Shown: positions 18,531 through 27,540 of the stretch, in pieces
How positions within the stretch are numbered: the first letter of the stretch is position 1
Layout: each line of letters starts with the position of its first letter
NCBI RefSeq assembly: GCF_020819595.1
Contig: NZ_JAJHNP010000034.1
Coordinates: forward strand, 1 to 62,130
Direction of reading: 5' to 3'
Length of the DNA stretch: 62,130 nt
DNA from: Streptomyces barringtoniae
Lineage (GTDB): Bacteria > Actinomycetota > Actinomycetes > Streptomycetales > Streptomycetaceae
Notes under the pieces: generated by a model
Databases searched by the model: none
The model's input: only the letters and a program-made list of their open reading frames with translations
Told to the model about the DNA's origin: nothing
Position numbers and translations under genes: made by a program

Positions 18531-19724
18531 TCAGACGTGGCGATGATGTCGCCGTTCGCCCGGTCTGACGCGCTGAGCGACGAGCGCGGCGACGTCGTCG
18601 TCGCGGGTGCCGGGAACGTAGGCGTTCATGTCGTGGTGGAGGTGGTGCAGGAGTTGGCGGGGTGGGGCCGAGGCCCATCTGCGGATGCGTTGGGCGAGGG
18701 GGTAGAAGGTGCCGGTCAGGTCGCGGCTTTCGCTGATGCCGTCGGTGTAGAGCAGCAGGCGGTCGCCCAGGCCGAAGGGGATGGTGTCGAGCTGGTAGTG
18801 GTCGCCCAGAAGGGCAGCCATGTTGATGGGCGGCGAGGGTGCGCTGGGCTCCACCTCGCGCGCCTCTCCGTTGTGGAGCAGCAGCGGCGGAGGATGTCCG
18901 CAGTTGACGAGGCGGGCGATGGGCTCGTCTGCGGGGATCTCGACGAGCACGATGGTGACGAAGCGCTCGAGCGCGTCCTCGGACAGGGCTTCTTCGACGT
19001 GTTCGTGCATGCTTGCTTCCAACATGTGTGCCAGATACGGCAGATCGAGCGCGTCCCGCACGTGCGCCCGGAAGGAGTTGAGCATCGTGGATGCGGCTTC
19101 GACGGCGGGAAGTCCCTTGCCGCGCACATCGCCGATGATCAGCCGTACGCCGTGCGGGGTCCGGCGCGCCTCGTAGAAGTCGCCGCCGATGCGGGCATGC
19201 GCGGCAGCGGCCTGGTAGATGGTCTCGATGTCGACGTGCCCGAGGTGACGTGGGATCGGGGGCCGCAGTGCGTGCTGTGCGGTTTCCGCCACGCTGCGGA
19301 CCGCAGCGAGGGTGCGCTCCCGGTGCTGCCGTACCCGACTGGCGTATGCAGCGGCCAGCGTGATGGCCGTGATCGCCACGACGGTGAACACACTGGGTGT
19401 CTGAGCGAGATCGTGGTGGGTGGCGGCGAGGGCGATGCCGGCTATCAGGGCCAGCAGTCCGACGACCAGCGTGCCGGCCACGGGCCACATGGCGGCGGCC
19501 AGCGCCGGCGCCACGCCGAGCAACCGGTTGAACTGCAGGTTGGGTGTGAGCAGATCCGCGGTCGTGTCCAGCGCGATCACCAGCAGAGGGGCGGCGAGCA
19601 TGGACTCGCAGACTCTGCTCCTCCCCCGCATTCGCTCAGGAAGTCGTTTCGGGAGGATCACCCGGGCGAGCGATGGGAGTTTGTTCCAGCGGGACGGGAT
19701 GGGCCTTTCTGCCTGTACAGCCAT
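18531..19724 (-). CDS. Membrane-bound SpoIIE-type PP2C phosphatase
   Basis: The 397-residue protein has about three membrane segments between residues 40 and 135, then a SpoIIE phosphatase domain from about 165 to 385. Metal-site motifs are present: RIGGDFYE, IIGDVRGKGLPAVEAAS, LLLYTDGISESRD and RDDDVAALV. So it should dephosphorylate Ser/Thr-phosphorylated anti-sigma antagonists. The gene follows the ATPase/pseudophosphatase gene with 12 bases between them, so the two form an operon and probably act in one partner-switching pathway. The ATG codon is well placed; no separate sensor domain is visible beyond the membrane part. Confidence 0.9.
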   Translation of the reverse strand: MAVQAERPIPSRWNKLPSLARVILPKRLPERMRGRSRVCESMLAAPLLVIALDTTADLLTPNLQFNRLLGVAPALAAAMWPVAGTLVVGLLALIAGIALAATHHDLAQTPSVFTVVAITAITLAAAYASRVRQHRERTLAAVRSVAETAQHALRPPIPRHLGHVDIETIYQAAAAHARIGGDFYEARRTPHGVRLIIGDVRGKGLPAVEAASTMLNSFRAHVRDALDLPYLAHMLEASMHEHVEEALSEDALERFVTIVLVEIPADEPIARLVNCGHPPPLLLHNGEAREVEPSAPSPPINMAALLGDHYQLDTIPFGLGDRLLLYTDGISESRDLTGTFYPLAQRIRRWASAPPRQLLHHLHHDMNAYVPGTRDDDVAALVAQRVRPGERRHHRHV

Positions 19725-19736
19725 GTCTTCAGCTCC

Positions 19737-21608
19737 TCACGTCGAGTGGGACTGTTGGGTCCACACGGTCTTGCCGCGAGCGGTGAGGCGCGTCCCTTGG
19801 TGCTGTGTGAGCTCGGAGACGATGGACAGGCCGCGGCCGCCCTCGTCGCTCGGGCGGGCCTTGTGCAGACGGGGAACGGCACCGTTGGTGTCGGAGACTT
19901 CGCAGATGAGTGTGTGACCGTCGTTGATCAGGCGCAGTTCTGTCGGCCCGGTCGCGTAGCGGAGGGCATTGGTCACGAGTTCACTGACGATCAAGGCGGT
20001 GGTGGAAGCGAGTTCGTCGAGCATCCATGTCGCCAACTGCCGGCGGGTCCAGGCGCGGGCAGCGGCGACGGCCGCAGGGTCGGACGGTACGGCCAGACTT
20101 GCGACGTTCTTCGCGTCCAAGGCCTGTGCACGGGCCACGAGCAGGGCCGGCTCATGGCCCGGGTCCACATCGCGACGGGCGCTCTCGATGATCTTCCGCA
20201 CGTCGAGTCCGGACCGGTTCACCACCTCATGGAGGTGTTCCGTGGCCGCGTCGCCGTCGGGGTGGGCATCGTCGATGCCACCGCTCTTGAGGAGCAGGAC
20301 GGTACCTGGGGGTACGTCGACCTCGGTGCTCTCGTAAGGATGCTGATCGGTACCCAGAGCCGGATGGGAGGGCAGGCCCGGCGCGCCGACAACACCGTCG
20401 GGGTGGATGATCACCAGCTGCGAACCGCCGGCCCGGGACGAGGTGCAGCGCCCGGTGACGGGGTCGTACACCACCAAGAGGCAACTGGCGCCTGCATACT
20501 TCACATCGGACGGGAGCCGGCCCGACATCAGGCGCTCCCCCAGGCGGGTCGCCATGTCCTCCAGGCGCGCGAGTATCTCGTCCGGCGCCAGGTCCTCCAT
20601 GGCCAGCGTGATGATCATCGCTCTCAACTGGCTCATGCCGACCGCGGCATCGACGCCCCACCCTCGTGCGGCTCCCACCACCAGGGCCGCACGTGCACCG
20701 GACAGCGGGATGATGTCGAACCACTCGCCTCCTGAGCCCTCCACCGGAAGCTCCCCTTCCGCAGCCTCGATCGCTCCGAAGGACGGAAGCGCCTCAGGAA
20801 GCAGCTTTCGCTGCAGGAGCTGGGCATGGACACGTCCCTGGATCCGGTCACGGACGGCGTCCAGACACTGCGCGGCCCGGTCCGCGAACCTGACGGCCGC
20901 CTGGAGGTCGTCCACGTCGAAGGGAGCGGACTCCGCCCGCCGATACAGGGCCACCAGGCCGAGAACGGCGTCCCCGACGATCAGGGGGATCACCATGGCG
21001 GAGTGGGCCCGCGCCTCCCGGATGCGGTGTGCGCGGGCAGGATCATGCACCGGCCACCGCCCGTCGCGGACCAGGTGGGCGATGAGGCGAGGGCGCAGAT
21101 CGACGAGGGCCTGCCGGTAGGGGGTCGCACGCGGGATCCGGGACACTTCACCCACCGCGTACGCGGGCCTGACGCTGGTTCCCGGCTTGGCCTGGAAGGC
21201 GGCACGTCGAAACGGTGTGCCACTGCGCAGAGGGCGGGGTATGGACACGTCGCCGTGCAGTATCGGCTCCGACACCTCGATGGCGACGAAGTCGGCCAGT
21301 TCGGCCACCGCGGCATGAGCGAGCCTGTCTGCGGTCTGGAAGACGTCTGTGCTGGTGCCGAGGGCGGGACTCTCCGGCCCTCGGCGGATGCGGGTAACCA
21401 CGATGATCGTCCTGTGTTGGATGGACACCGGTTCGCGAGGCGCCGAGCGCGAACCCACCTCATGGACGCCGTCGATGCGCCGCTGGTGGAGGTGTGACCG
21501 CGCAGTGGTGCTGCTGGGGTCCGTTCCTCCTCTACCGCTGAACTCTGCGGTGCTGGGGTCCCGGATCTTCTTGAGCTCCACTCTACTTTGTGGAGTGACT
21601 CCAGACAA
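19737..21608 (-). CDS. GAF + degenerate PP2C + HATPase regulator
   Basis: The product has a GAF-like sensor region at about 90-255 and a SpoIIE-like domain at about 260-480. The C-terminal anti-sigma ATPase domain has an N-box SELVTNALRYA, VSDTNG and EGGRGLSIVSEL. The phosphatase metal-binding residues are altered: GGEWFD for GGDxYD, GAARGWG for GDVxGxG and LLKSGGIDD for YTDGxxE. The kinase motifs look intact. The coordinates give the maximal frame, whose first codon is TTG without a ribosome site; a GTG near residue 70 is a plausible real start. The active phosphatase gene follows after 12 bases. Confidence 0.82.
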   Translation of the reverse strand: MSGVTPQSRVELKKIRDPSTAEFSGRGGTDPSSTTARSHLHQRRIDGVHEVGSRSAPREPVSIQHRTIIVVTRIRRGPESPALGTSTDVFQTADRLAHAAVAELADFVAIEVSEPILHGDVSIPRPLRSGTPFRRAAFQAKPGTSVRPAYAVGEVSRIPRATPYRQALVDLRPRLIAHLVRDGRWPVHDPARAHRIREARAHSAMVIPLIVGDAVLGLVALYRRAESAPFDVDDLQAAVRFADRAAQCLDAVRDRIQGRVHAQLLQRKLLPEALPSFGAIEAAEGELPVEGSGGEWFDIIPLSGARAALVVGAARGWGVDAAVGMSQLRAMIITLAMEDLAPDEILARLEDMATRLGERLMSGRLPSDVKYAGASCLLVVYDPVTGRCTSSRAGGSQLVIIHPDGVVGAPGLPSHPALGTDQHPYESTEVDVPPGTVLLLKSGGIDDAHPDGDAATEHLHEVVNRSGLDVRKIIESARRDVDPGHEPALLVARAQALDAKNVASLAVPSDPAAVAAARAWTRRQLATWMLDELASTTALIVSELVTNALRYATGPTELRLINDGHTLICEVSDTNGAVPRLHKARPSDEGGRGLSIVSELTQHQGTRLTARGKTVWTQQSHST

Positions 21609-22010
21609 TGGAGGGAGTTAAGAGCTTGACAAGATACTGGAATTGCCCTCGGGACCCACCATGAAGACGACGTGCCGCGATGCAACGCCGCACACGAAAC
21701 CAGCACTGACCGGCGCCAAGAGCGCGCAGCTCCAGGCCTGCACCATGGCGGAGCGACGTTTGGACGTCACTCCGCCATGGGGAGTCCGGCATGAGGCCTA
21801 TGTATCGCTGCGAGTCCGCGCCAGGAAGCGACGAGGTCCGGCAGTTGCGCGGGGCGGCGTGGGACAGCGGGAGCCGCAGCCGACGAGGCGGGATCCGGTC
21901 GACCGTCGACGTTCAGGATTCGCCGCCCGCAAGCACGGTTTGGAGAGGAGGCCCAGGCGTCGCCGCATCTCGTGGACATGCGACGCCTGGGCCATGTGTC
22001 GGCGAGGCGA
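21609..22010. other. Non-coding interval with a strong hairpin
   Basis: About 400 bases between the Fur-family gene and the ATPase gene, both on the minus strand. Apart from the hairpin at 21743-21780 I see no family match in any frame. AT-rich sequence near 21590-21650 could hold the promoter of the ATPase/phosphatase operon. Confidence 0.4.
21743..21780. terminator. Strong symmetrical hairpin
   Basis: A 17-base-pair stem with one mismatch and a TTGG loop. The arms are CCATGGCGGAGCGACGT and ACGTCACTCCGCCATGG. It lies 230 bases downstream of the Fur-family stop and before the ATPase operon. There is no T-run, as is common for actinomycete terminators. It could instead be a symmetrical protein-binding site. 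Confidence 0.6.
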
Positions 22011-22526
22011 TCAGCGGCGCTGGGCGGCGCAGCGCTCGCAGGTACCCCAGAAGGTGACTGCAGCTTCGTCGACCCGGTAGGAAGCGGGCAGGTTGCTCTC
22101 AAGGCAGGGTGCCGCACCGACCACGCATTCCACATCGATGATGTCGCCGCAGAGGCGGCACACGAAGTGGTGGTGATTGTCGTTGCGTTCGGGTTCGTAC
22201 CGCGCCGGCAGGCCCGCGATCTGGGTGCAGCGGATCATGCCCGCCTCCGTCAGCACACGAAGGACGTTGTACGTGGCTTGCAGCGAAAGTTGACCCGTCA
22301 CCTGCTGCGCCCGGGCCCGAATGGCTTCGACCTCGGGATGCCCGGGCAGCTCCTCGACAGCGGCGAGTACGGCCATGCGCTGCGCAGTCACCCGAAGCTG
22401 CGCGTCGCGCAGACGCGTGGCAGCTCGGGCCATCGGCTCCTGTTCTGCTCGATCCCCGTCTACTGCCGGGGCATGGCGGGCGTCCGAGTGTCCGGCGCCG
22501 GTCGGCATCGATCGATTCCTGACCAT
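22011..22526 (-). CDS. Fur-family metalloregulator (CatR/PerR-like)
   Basis: The 171-residue protein has a basic N-terminus, a winged HTH at about 40-100 (LRVTAQRMAVLAAVEELPGH, LQATYNVLRVLTEAGMI) and the metal-binding part. The latter has HHH 118-120 followed by CRLC (Cys123/126) and CERC (Cys163/166), so a structural zinc site and a regulatory metal site are likely. GGAGG lies five bases before the chosen ATG. In Streptomyces such peroxide-sensing Fur proteins usually control catalase. Here the nearest catalase gene is truncated, so its targets may lie elsewhere. Confidence 0.9.
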   Translation of the reverse strand: MVRNRSMPTGAGHSDARHAPAVDGDRAEQEPMARAATRLRDAQLRVTAQRMAVLAAVEELPGHPEVEAIRARAQQVTGQLSLQATYNVLRVLTEAGMIRCTQIAGLPARYEPERNDNHHHFVCRLCGDIIDVECVVGAAPCLESNLPASYRVDEAAVTFWGTCERCAAQRR

Positions 22527-23392
22527 CACTGCCTCCAGAGCGCACAGACTCACCGTCGGAGTCGTTTGCACGCTTCATCCAGAATCTTTTATGTATCCAA
22601 TCCTAGTTCTGGAGCGACTCAAGTCAATAGAGTCCCACACGTCCACCTTGATGTTCCCGAAGGCGGCGTCCGGCCGGTCCTCGATGCCCTCAGTGAACGC
22701 GGCAGGGATCCGGACCCCGGCCACCAGGGCCGGTGGGATCGCCGTCGAGCCTGTCGCGCCGGCAACATGGACCGCCGCACGGCCGGCCCAGAACGACAGC
22801 CAGGTCCGCGAGCCAGAGCAGACCGACCATCGTCGCCGCCACACCCAGCCCGGCACGCGTCGGCGTGATCGGTGGGCTCGATGCGGTCGGCCGATCGGCG
22901 GCGAAGCGGCCGGGCACACGCAGCAGGAACGCCATCGGGTGATGCGGCCCCGGTCAAAAGGGAGGGCATGCGTGCCGACACGGCGACACGGCTGAGCCGA
23001 TTGCCGCGACCGACAGCGTCGCGACGCCAGGGGGCCCGGGGATCCACGCATACAGATCCCGAGCACTTCGAGCGCCCACGCGGCCGCGGTCTGCGCACGT
23101 GTCAGACAGCGAGACGCTCGGGAGCGCATGCGGGTGACGTGAGACACCTCACCCAACTAGTTCATGATTCAACCTCTCGCGGCGAAATATCTGGCTCGGA
23201 AGATTGATTGACATGGGCGTCCCACCCGGGGACGGATCCCGTCCTCACGAGACACCCGAGGAGGCCGCAATGCCGGCATCCGAGAACCGACCGCAGGGAC
23301 TGCTCGCGCGGATCGGCCGCTTCTTCGGCCGGCCCTCCGGCAGGCACGCAGGACGCGCGTCCCTGCTCCTTTCAGAACAAGAGGAACCCATC
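22527..23392. other. Long interval without a recognisable intact gene
   Basis: About 870 bases. The AT-richer part next to 22527-22630 probably holds the Fur-family promoter. On the minus strand, 22690-22935 and an overlapping frame give membrane-like text (VGLLWLADLAVVL, then TAIPPALVAGVRIPAAF) that could be a decayed gene, but no family fits. The open frame upstream of 23393 adds up to 63 residues to the cysteine hydrolase, but lacks conservation with its paralogue. Confidence 0.35.
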
Positions 23393-24055
23393 ATGTTCAA
23401 CATCGCCAATGTCAAGGCCGCCCCCAGCCCGGATCTGCTGACCCCTGAGAACTCGGTGATGCTGTTCGTCGACCACCAGCCGCAGATGTTCTTCGGGACC
23501 GCCAGCGGCGACCGCACCGCGATCGTCAATGCCACCGTCGGACTGGCGAAGGCGGCCAAGGCGTTCGGTGTGCCGACGGTGCTGACCACCGTGGCCGCCG
23601 AGTCCTTCTCCGGCCCGCTCCTGCCCCAGCTGGCCGAGGTCTTCCCCGGTCAGGAGATCATCGACCGCACCACGATGAACGCCTGGGAGGACAACGCGGT
23701 CGTCGAGGCGATCAAGGCCACCGGCCGCCGGAAGATCGTCATCTCGGGCCTGTGGACCGAGGTGTGCATCGTTCTCCCCGTGCTGTCCGCGCTCGGACAG
23801 GGCTACGAGGTGTACGTCGTGGCCGACGCCTCCGGCGGTGTCACCCCGCAGGCTCACGAGCACGCCATCGAGCGGATGGTCAATGCCGGTGCCGTGCCGG
23901 TGACCTGGATCCAGGTCCTGCTCGAGCTGCAGCGCGACTGGGCCCGTGCCGAGACGTACCTCCCTGTCATGGAGATCGTCAAGGAGCACGGCGGCGCCTA
24001 CGGTCTCGGCGTCGTCTACGCCCAGTCCGTCATCGGCGCCCACGCCGCGGGCTGA
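23393..24055 (+). CDS. Isochorismatase-like cysteine hydrolase, copy 1
   Basis: The 220-residue protein has the family layout: the Asp of the triad in LFVDHQPQMFFG near 29, the Lys-containing segment IKATGRRKIVISG near 110 and the nucleophile Cys125 in LWTEVCI. The family includes nicotinamidases and N-carbamoyl or amide hydrolases; true isochorismatases lack the Cys. The ATG at 23393 is chosen because its paralogue at 57341 starts at the equivalent place and GAGGA lies upstream. DUF1275 and amidohydrolase genes follow on the same strand. The substrate is unknown. Confidence 0.9.
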   Translation: MFNIANVKAAPSPDLLTPENSVMLFVDHQPQMFFGTASGDRTAIVNATVGLAKAAKAFGVPTVLTTVAAESFSGPLLPQLAEVFPGQEIIDRTTMNAWEDNAVVEAIKATGRRKIVISGLWTEVCIVLPVLSALGQGYEVYVVADASGGVTPQAHEHAIERMVNAGAVPVTWIQVLLELQRDWARAETYLPVMEIVKEHGGAYGLGVVYAQSVIGAHAAG

Positions 24056-24276
24056 TTCGCCGGGTCGCCGGCCCGAGGGCGCCCCGCCCCTGGGCCGGCA
24101 CCGGCCCGCAGCCCAAGACCTCGAAGTACCCGCCGTCCGGGGATGCAGCGGCGCAGAGGTCATCCCGCGTCCCAGAAGCAGCGGGCCTGCCACCGAACGG
24201 CCGGCCCATGGACGGCCCATGTTCGCGTGCGCCAGCAATCCGAACCCGGCATGGGCCGTGACCCAAGGAAACGACA

Positions 24277-24963
24277 GTGAACCTCAATCATTCCTCGGCG
24301 CCCGGCGCGTCGGGCGGTCGTGAGCCGCTGCTGCCGGCCCTGATGACCGCGACGGCGGTGAGCGGGCTCATCGACGCGGTCAGCTATCTGGGGCTGGGCC
24401 ATGTCTTCACCGCGAACATGACCGGCAACGTGGTCATCATCGGCTTCGCCGCCGCCGGCGTCCCCGGCTTCTCGGTGCTCGGCTCGCTGGTGTCGCTGGC
24501 CGCCTTCCTTCTCGGGGCGGGGGCGGCCGGCCGTCTGGCAACCGTGATGGGCCACAGGACGTCGCCGAGCCGGCTGCGCTGCATCCTGCTGCTGGAAACG
24601 GTGCTGCTGGCCACGGCCACCACGGTCGCCTTTGTCGCGAGCCATGCGGTCCATGCGCTCATCGCCCTGATCGCGCTGGCCATGGGCCTGCGCAACGGGA
24701 CGGTCCGCAAACTCGCCGTTCCGGACGTGACCACGACGGTGCTGACCCTGACGCTGACCGGACTGGCATCCGACTCGACTCCGGCAGGCGGTACCAATCC
24801 GCGTGCCGGCCGTCGGCTGGCCTCGGTGCTGGCGATGCTGGCAGGCGCGTTCGGCGGAGCCGTGCTCGTGCAGCAGACGGGGCTCGGCTGGCCTCTGCTG
24901 GCGAGCACATTCGGTACCGCTGCCGCCGTCCTGGCCGTACCGCGTGGCCGATCCGCGGGCTGA
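24277..24963 (+). CDS. DUF1275/YoaK-family membrane protein, copy 1
   Basis: The 228-residue protein starts at GTG and has about six membrane segments. The family signature is at about 30-55: GLIDAVSYLGLGHVFTANMT and GNVVIIGFA. A second conserved part reads ALAMGLRNGTVRKLAVPDV and TTTVLTLTLTGLASD. The family has no defined biochemical role; a transport or carrier function is often suspected. It sits between a cysteine hydrolase and an amidohydrolase. A close relative accompanies the second copy of those enzymes at 54036-54737. Confidence 0.9.
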   Translation: MNLNHSSAPGASGGREPLLPALMTATAVSGLIDAVSYLGLGHVFTANMTGNVVIIGFAAAGVPGFSVLGSLVSLAAFLLGAGAAGRLATVMGHRTSPSRLRCILLLETVLLATATTVAFVASHAVHALIALIALAMGLRNGTVRKLAVPDVTTTVLTLTLTGLASDSTPAGGTNPRAGRRLASVLAMLAGAFGGAVLVQQTGLGWPLLASTFGTAAAVLAVPRGRSAG

Positions 24964-25062
24964 CTCGGGCCGCCTGTCAGTCCCCCCTCACCGCGGCCCC
25001 AGCGGCCGCTTCACCCCCCACATCCCCCGTTTTTTGGGGCTTGCTCATCGGAGATGATTTCC

Positions 25063-26952
25063 ATGGCCACTATGCCCGTGGCTGGCCTCCCCCCGGTCAG
25101 CGACGACCACGTCGCCGACCTCGTGATCCGCAACGCCAGGCTCTACACCGGCGACCCGACAAACCCCCAGGCCAGCGCCGTCGCCATCAAGGACGGCAAG
25201 GTCACCGTGGTCGGTGACGACAACGACGTCGCCCGACTGATCAGCGGCCGGACCCGAGTGGTCGACGCGCTGGGCCGCCGGGTCGTGCCCGGCCTCAACG
25301 ACTCCCACCTGCACGTGATCCGCGGCGGCCTGAACTACGTCCTGGAACTGCGCTGGGACGGTGTGCCCACGCTGCGTCAGGCCCTGGCGATGCTGCGCGA
25401 GCAGGCCGCCCGCACCCCCAAGGGGCAGTGGGTCAGGGTGGTCGGCGGATGGTCGGCCGACCAGTTCGCCGAAAAGCGCCTGCCGACCCTGGCCGAGCTG
25501 AACGCGGCCGCTCCGGACACACCGGTGTTCGTGCTGCACCTGTACCAGTCCGCCCTGATGAACCGCGCGGCGCTGAAGGCCGCCGGCTACACCAAGTCCA
25601 CGCCCGACCCCAAGGGCGGCCAGCTCATGCGCGGCCGTGACGGCGAGCCGACCGGCATGCTCCTGGCCGCCCCCAGCGCGCTGATCCTGTACTCCACCCT
25701 CGCCGCGGCACCGACGCTGCAGGGCGAGGACCTGAAGACCTCCACCCGCCACTTCCTGCGCGAGCTGAACCGATTCGGCCTCACCTCGGCCATCGACGCG
25801 GCCGGCGGCTTCCAGAACTTCCCCGACAACTACGGCACCGTCATCGACCTCGCCAAGGCCGGCCAGCTGTCGCTGCGCATCGCCTACCACCTCTTCCCGC
25901 AGACCCCGGGACAGGAGATCGACGACCTCAAGCGCTGGATCGACATGGTCAAGCCCGGAGACGGCGACGCATGGCTCCGGCTCAACGGCGCCGGAGAGAA
26001 CCTGACTTGGTCGGCGGCCGACTTCGAGAACTTCACCGAGCCCAGGCCCGAGCTGGCCGCGGGCTACGAGGGCGACTTCGAGAAGGCCGTACGGCTGCTG
26101 ATGGAGAACGGCTGGGGCTTCCGGCTGCACGCCACCTACGACGAGACGATCCGCCGCGACCTCGCGGTCTTCGAGAAGCTCGCAGCCGAGGGCCTCTTCC
26201 CCGCCGGCAACCGCTGGCTGTTCGACCACGCGGAGACCGTCTCGGGCGAGAGCCTGGACCGCGTCGCGGCACTGGGCGGCGCCATGTCGGTCCAGAACCG
26301 CATGTCCTTCCAGGGCGAGGCGTTCGTACGCCGCTACGGCGCCGCTGCCGCAGCAGACGCACCCCCGGTGCGCGCCATGCTGGAGCGCGGCCTGACCGTC
26401 GGCGCCGGCACGGACGCCACCCGGGTGTCCTCCTACAACCCGTGGGTCGCGCTGCACTGGCTGGTCTCCGGCCGGACCATCGGCGACCTGACGATCTACC
26501 CGCCGGAAAACCGCGTCAGCCGGGAGACGGCACTGACCATGTACACCCAGGCCGGCGCCAAACTCACCGGTGAGCAGGACGTCAAGGGCATCCTCAAGCC
26601 CGGCTTCTACGGCGACCTCGCCGTCCTCTCCGACGACTTCTTCACCGTCCCGGAGCAGGACATCCCGCACATCGAGTCCCTCCTGACCGTCACCGGCGGA
26701 CGCATCGTGTACGCCGCAGGCGAGTACGAAGGTCTGGACGAGGCGATACCGGCGATCAGCCCGGCTTGGAGTCCGGTCGCCCACTACGGGGGCTACCAGG
26801 CCACCGTCAAGCCCAGTATCTCGGGCGCGCGACAGGCGGAGCTGCTCGGCCAGGCCGTCGCCGAGTCCGAGCAGCACCGGCACTGGCGCGCCCAGCGCGG
26901 CTTCGCGCCGGAGGCTCCGACCGAGATCTTCGACACCTGCTTCGTGCTCTGA
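25063..26952 (+). CDS. YtcJ-like amidohydrolase, copy 1
   Basis: The 629-residue metal-dependent hydrolase has the HxH motif in GLNDSHLHVIRGG near 81, FRLHATYDETI and WLFDHAETVS as further metal-region histidines, and the late Asp in GTDATRVSSYNPW near 450. It ends with EIFDTCFVL. YtcJ-type amidohydrolases deacetylate or hydrolyse amides and cyclic amides. No signal peptide is visible, so it is cytoplasmic. ATG 25063 has GGAG nine bases upstream; ATG 25054 is too close to that site. The protein is nearly collinear with the product of 55363-57267, with most blocks identical. Confidence 0.9.
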   Translation: MATMPVAGLPPVSDDHVADLVIRNARLYTGDPTNPQASAVAIKDGKVTVVGDDNDVARLISGRTRVVDALGRRVVPGLNDSHLHVIRGGLNYVLELRWDGVPTLRQALAMLREQAARTPKGQWVRVVGGWSADQFAEKRLPTLAELNAAAPDTPVFVLHLYQSALMNRAALKAAGYTKSTPDPKGGQLMRGRDGEPTGMLLAAPSALILYSTLAAAPTLQGEDLKTSTRHFLRELNRFGLTSAIDAAGGFQNFPDNYGTVIDLAKAGQLSLRIAYHLFPQTPGQEIDDLKRWIDMVKPGDGDAWLRLNGAGENLTWSAADFENFTEPRPELAAGYEGDFEKAVRLLMENGWGFRLHATYDETIRRDLAVFEKLAAEGLFPAGNRWLFDHAETVSGESLDRVAALGGAMSVQNRMSFQGEAFVRRYGAAAAADAPPVRAMLERGLTVGAGTDATRVSSYNPWVALHWLVSGRTIGDLTIYPPENRVSRETALTMYTQAGAKLTGEQDVKGILKPGFYGDLAVLSDDFFTVPEQDIPHIESLLTVTGGRIVYAAGEYEGLDEAIPAISPAWSPVAHYGGYQATVKPSISGARQAELLGQAVAESEQHRHWRAQRGFAPEAPTEIFDTCFVL

Positions 26953-27004
26953 GGCACCGCACCCGACCTCTACCGCACCACCCACCACGTACGAGGAGAG
27001 TGTG

Positions 27005-27499
27005 ATGAACACCGGACTGCTCATCCTGAGGCTGGTCGTCGGCCTGCTGTTCGCCGGGCATGGGATCCAGAAGGTCAGCCACCGCCTGGGAGGTCACGGG
27101 ATCGAGGGTGGAGCTGCGGAGTTCCGAGCGGACGGGTTCCGTGGCGGCCGGCTCACTGCGGCCGCCGCGGGCCTCGGACAGATCACCGCGGGTCTGCTGC
27201 TCAGCGCGGGAGCGCTCACCCCTTTGGCGGCCACCATCTCGGCGGGAGTCATGACGGTCGCGGCCACGGTGAAGTGGCGCAACGGGCTCTGGGTGCAGCA
27301 CGACGGGTACGAGTACCCACTCGTCCTGACCGTCCTGCCGGCCGTGCTGACGCTCACCGGGCCCGGCCGCTGGTCGGTCGACCACGCCATCGGCCTCCTT
27401 CCCTGGGCCCCCTGGTGGGCGGCCTCGGCCGTCGGCCTCGGCATTCTCAGCGGGCTGACGACCCGCGCCGTCCTGGCACGGCCGGGACTGCCCGTCTGA
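27005..27499 (+). CDS. DoxX-family membrane protein
   Basis: The 164-residue protein has four membrane helices and the DoxX opening LILRLVVGLLFAGHGIQKV. Later parts contain GLGQITAGLLLSAGALTP and the aromatic KWRNGLWVQHDGYEYPLVL. GAGGAGAG precedes the ATG. DoxX proteins are membrane partners of oxidoreductases in several systems, but have no single defined reaction. It follows the amidohydrolase after 52 bases and precedes a MarR gene, so it probably belongs to the same transcription unit. It has no counterpart beside the second amidohydrolase copy. Confidence 0.88.
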   Translation: MNTGLLILRLVVGLLFAGHGIQKVSHRLGGHGIEGGAAEFRADGFRGGRLTAAAAGLGQITAGLLLSAGALTPLAATISAGVMTVAATVKWRNGLWVQHDGYEYPLVLTVLPAVLTLTGPGRWSVDHAIGLLPWAPWWAASAVGLGILSGLTTRAVLARPGLPV

Positions 27500-27540
27500 G
27501 TCATCAGGAACATCTGCGCCGCCGGCGCGTTGAGACTGGC

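Noticed and set aside
18187..19488. 433-residue minus-strand frame over the phosphatase gene
   Set aside because: Arg-rich shadow frame; only its end overlaps genuine catalase coding.
22690..22935. Possible small membrane protein on the minus strand
   Set aside because: Hydrophobic text only in the middle, continuing in another frame; no ribosome site or family match.
23204..23392. 63-residue N-terminal extension of cysteine hydrolase copy 1
   Set aside because: Not present in the paralogue and lacks a better ribosome site than ATG 23393.
25045..27024. 659-residue minus-strand open frame
   Set aside because: Antisense to the amidohydrolase gene, caused by high third-position GC.
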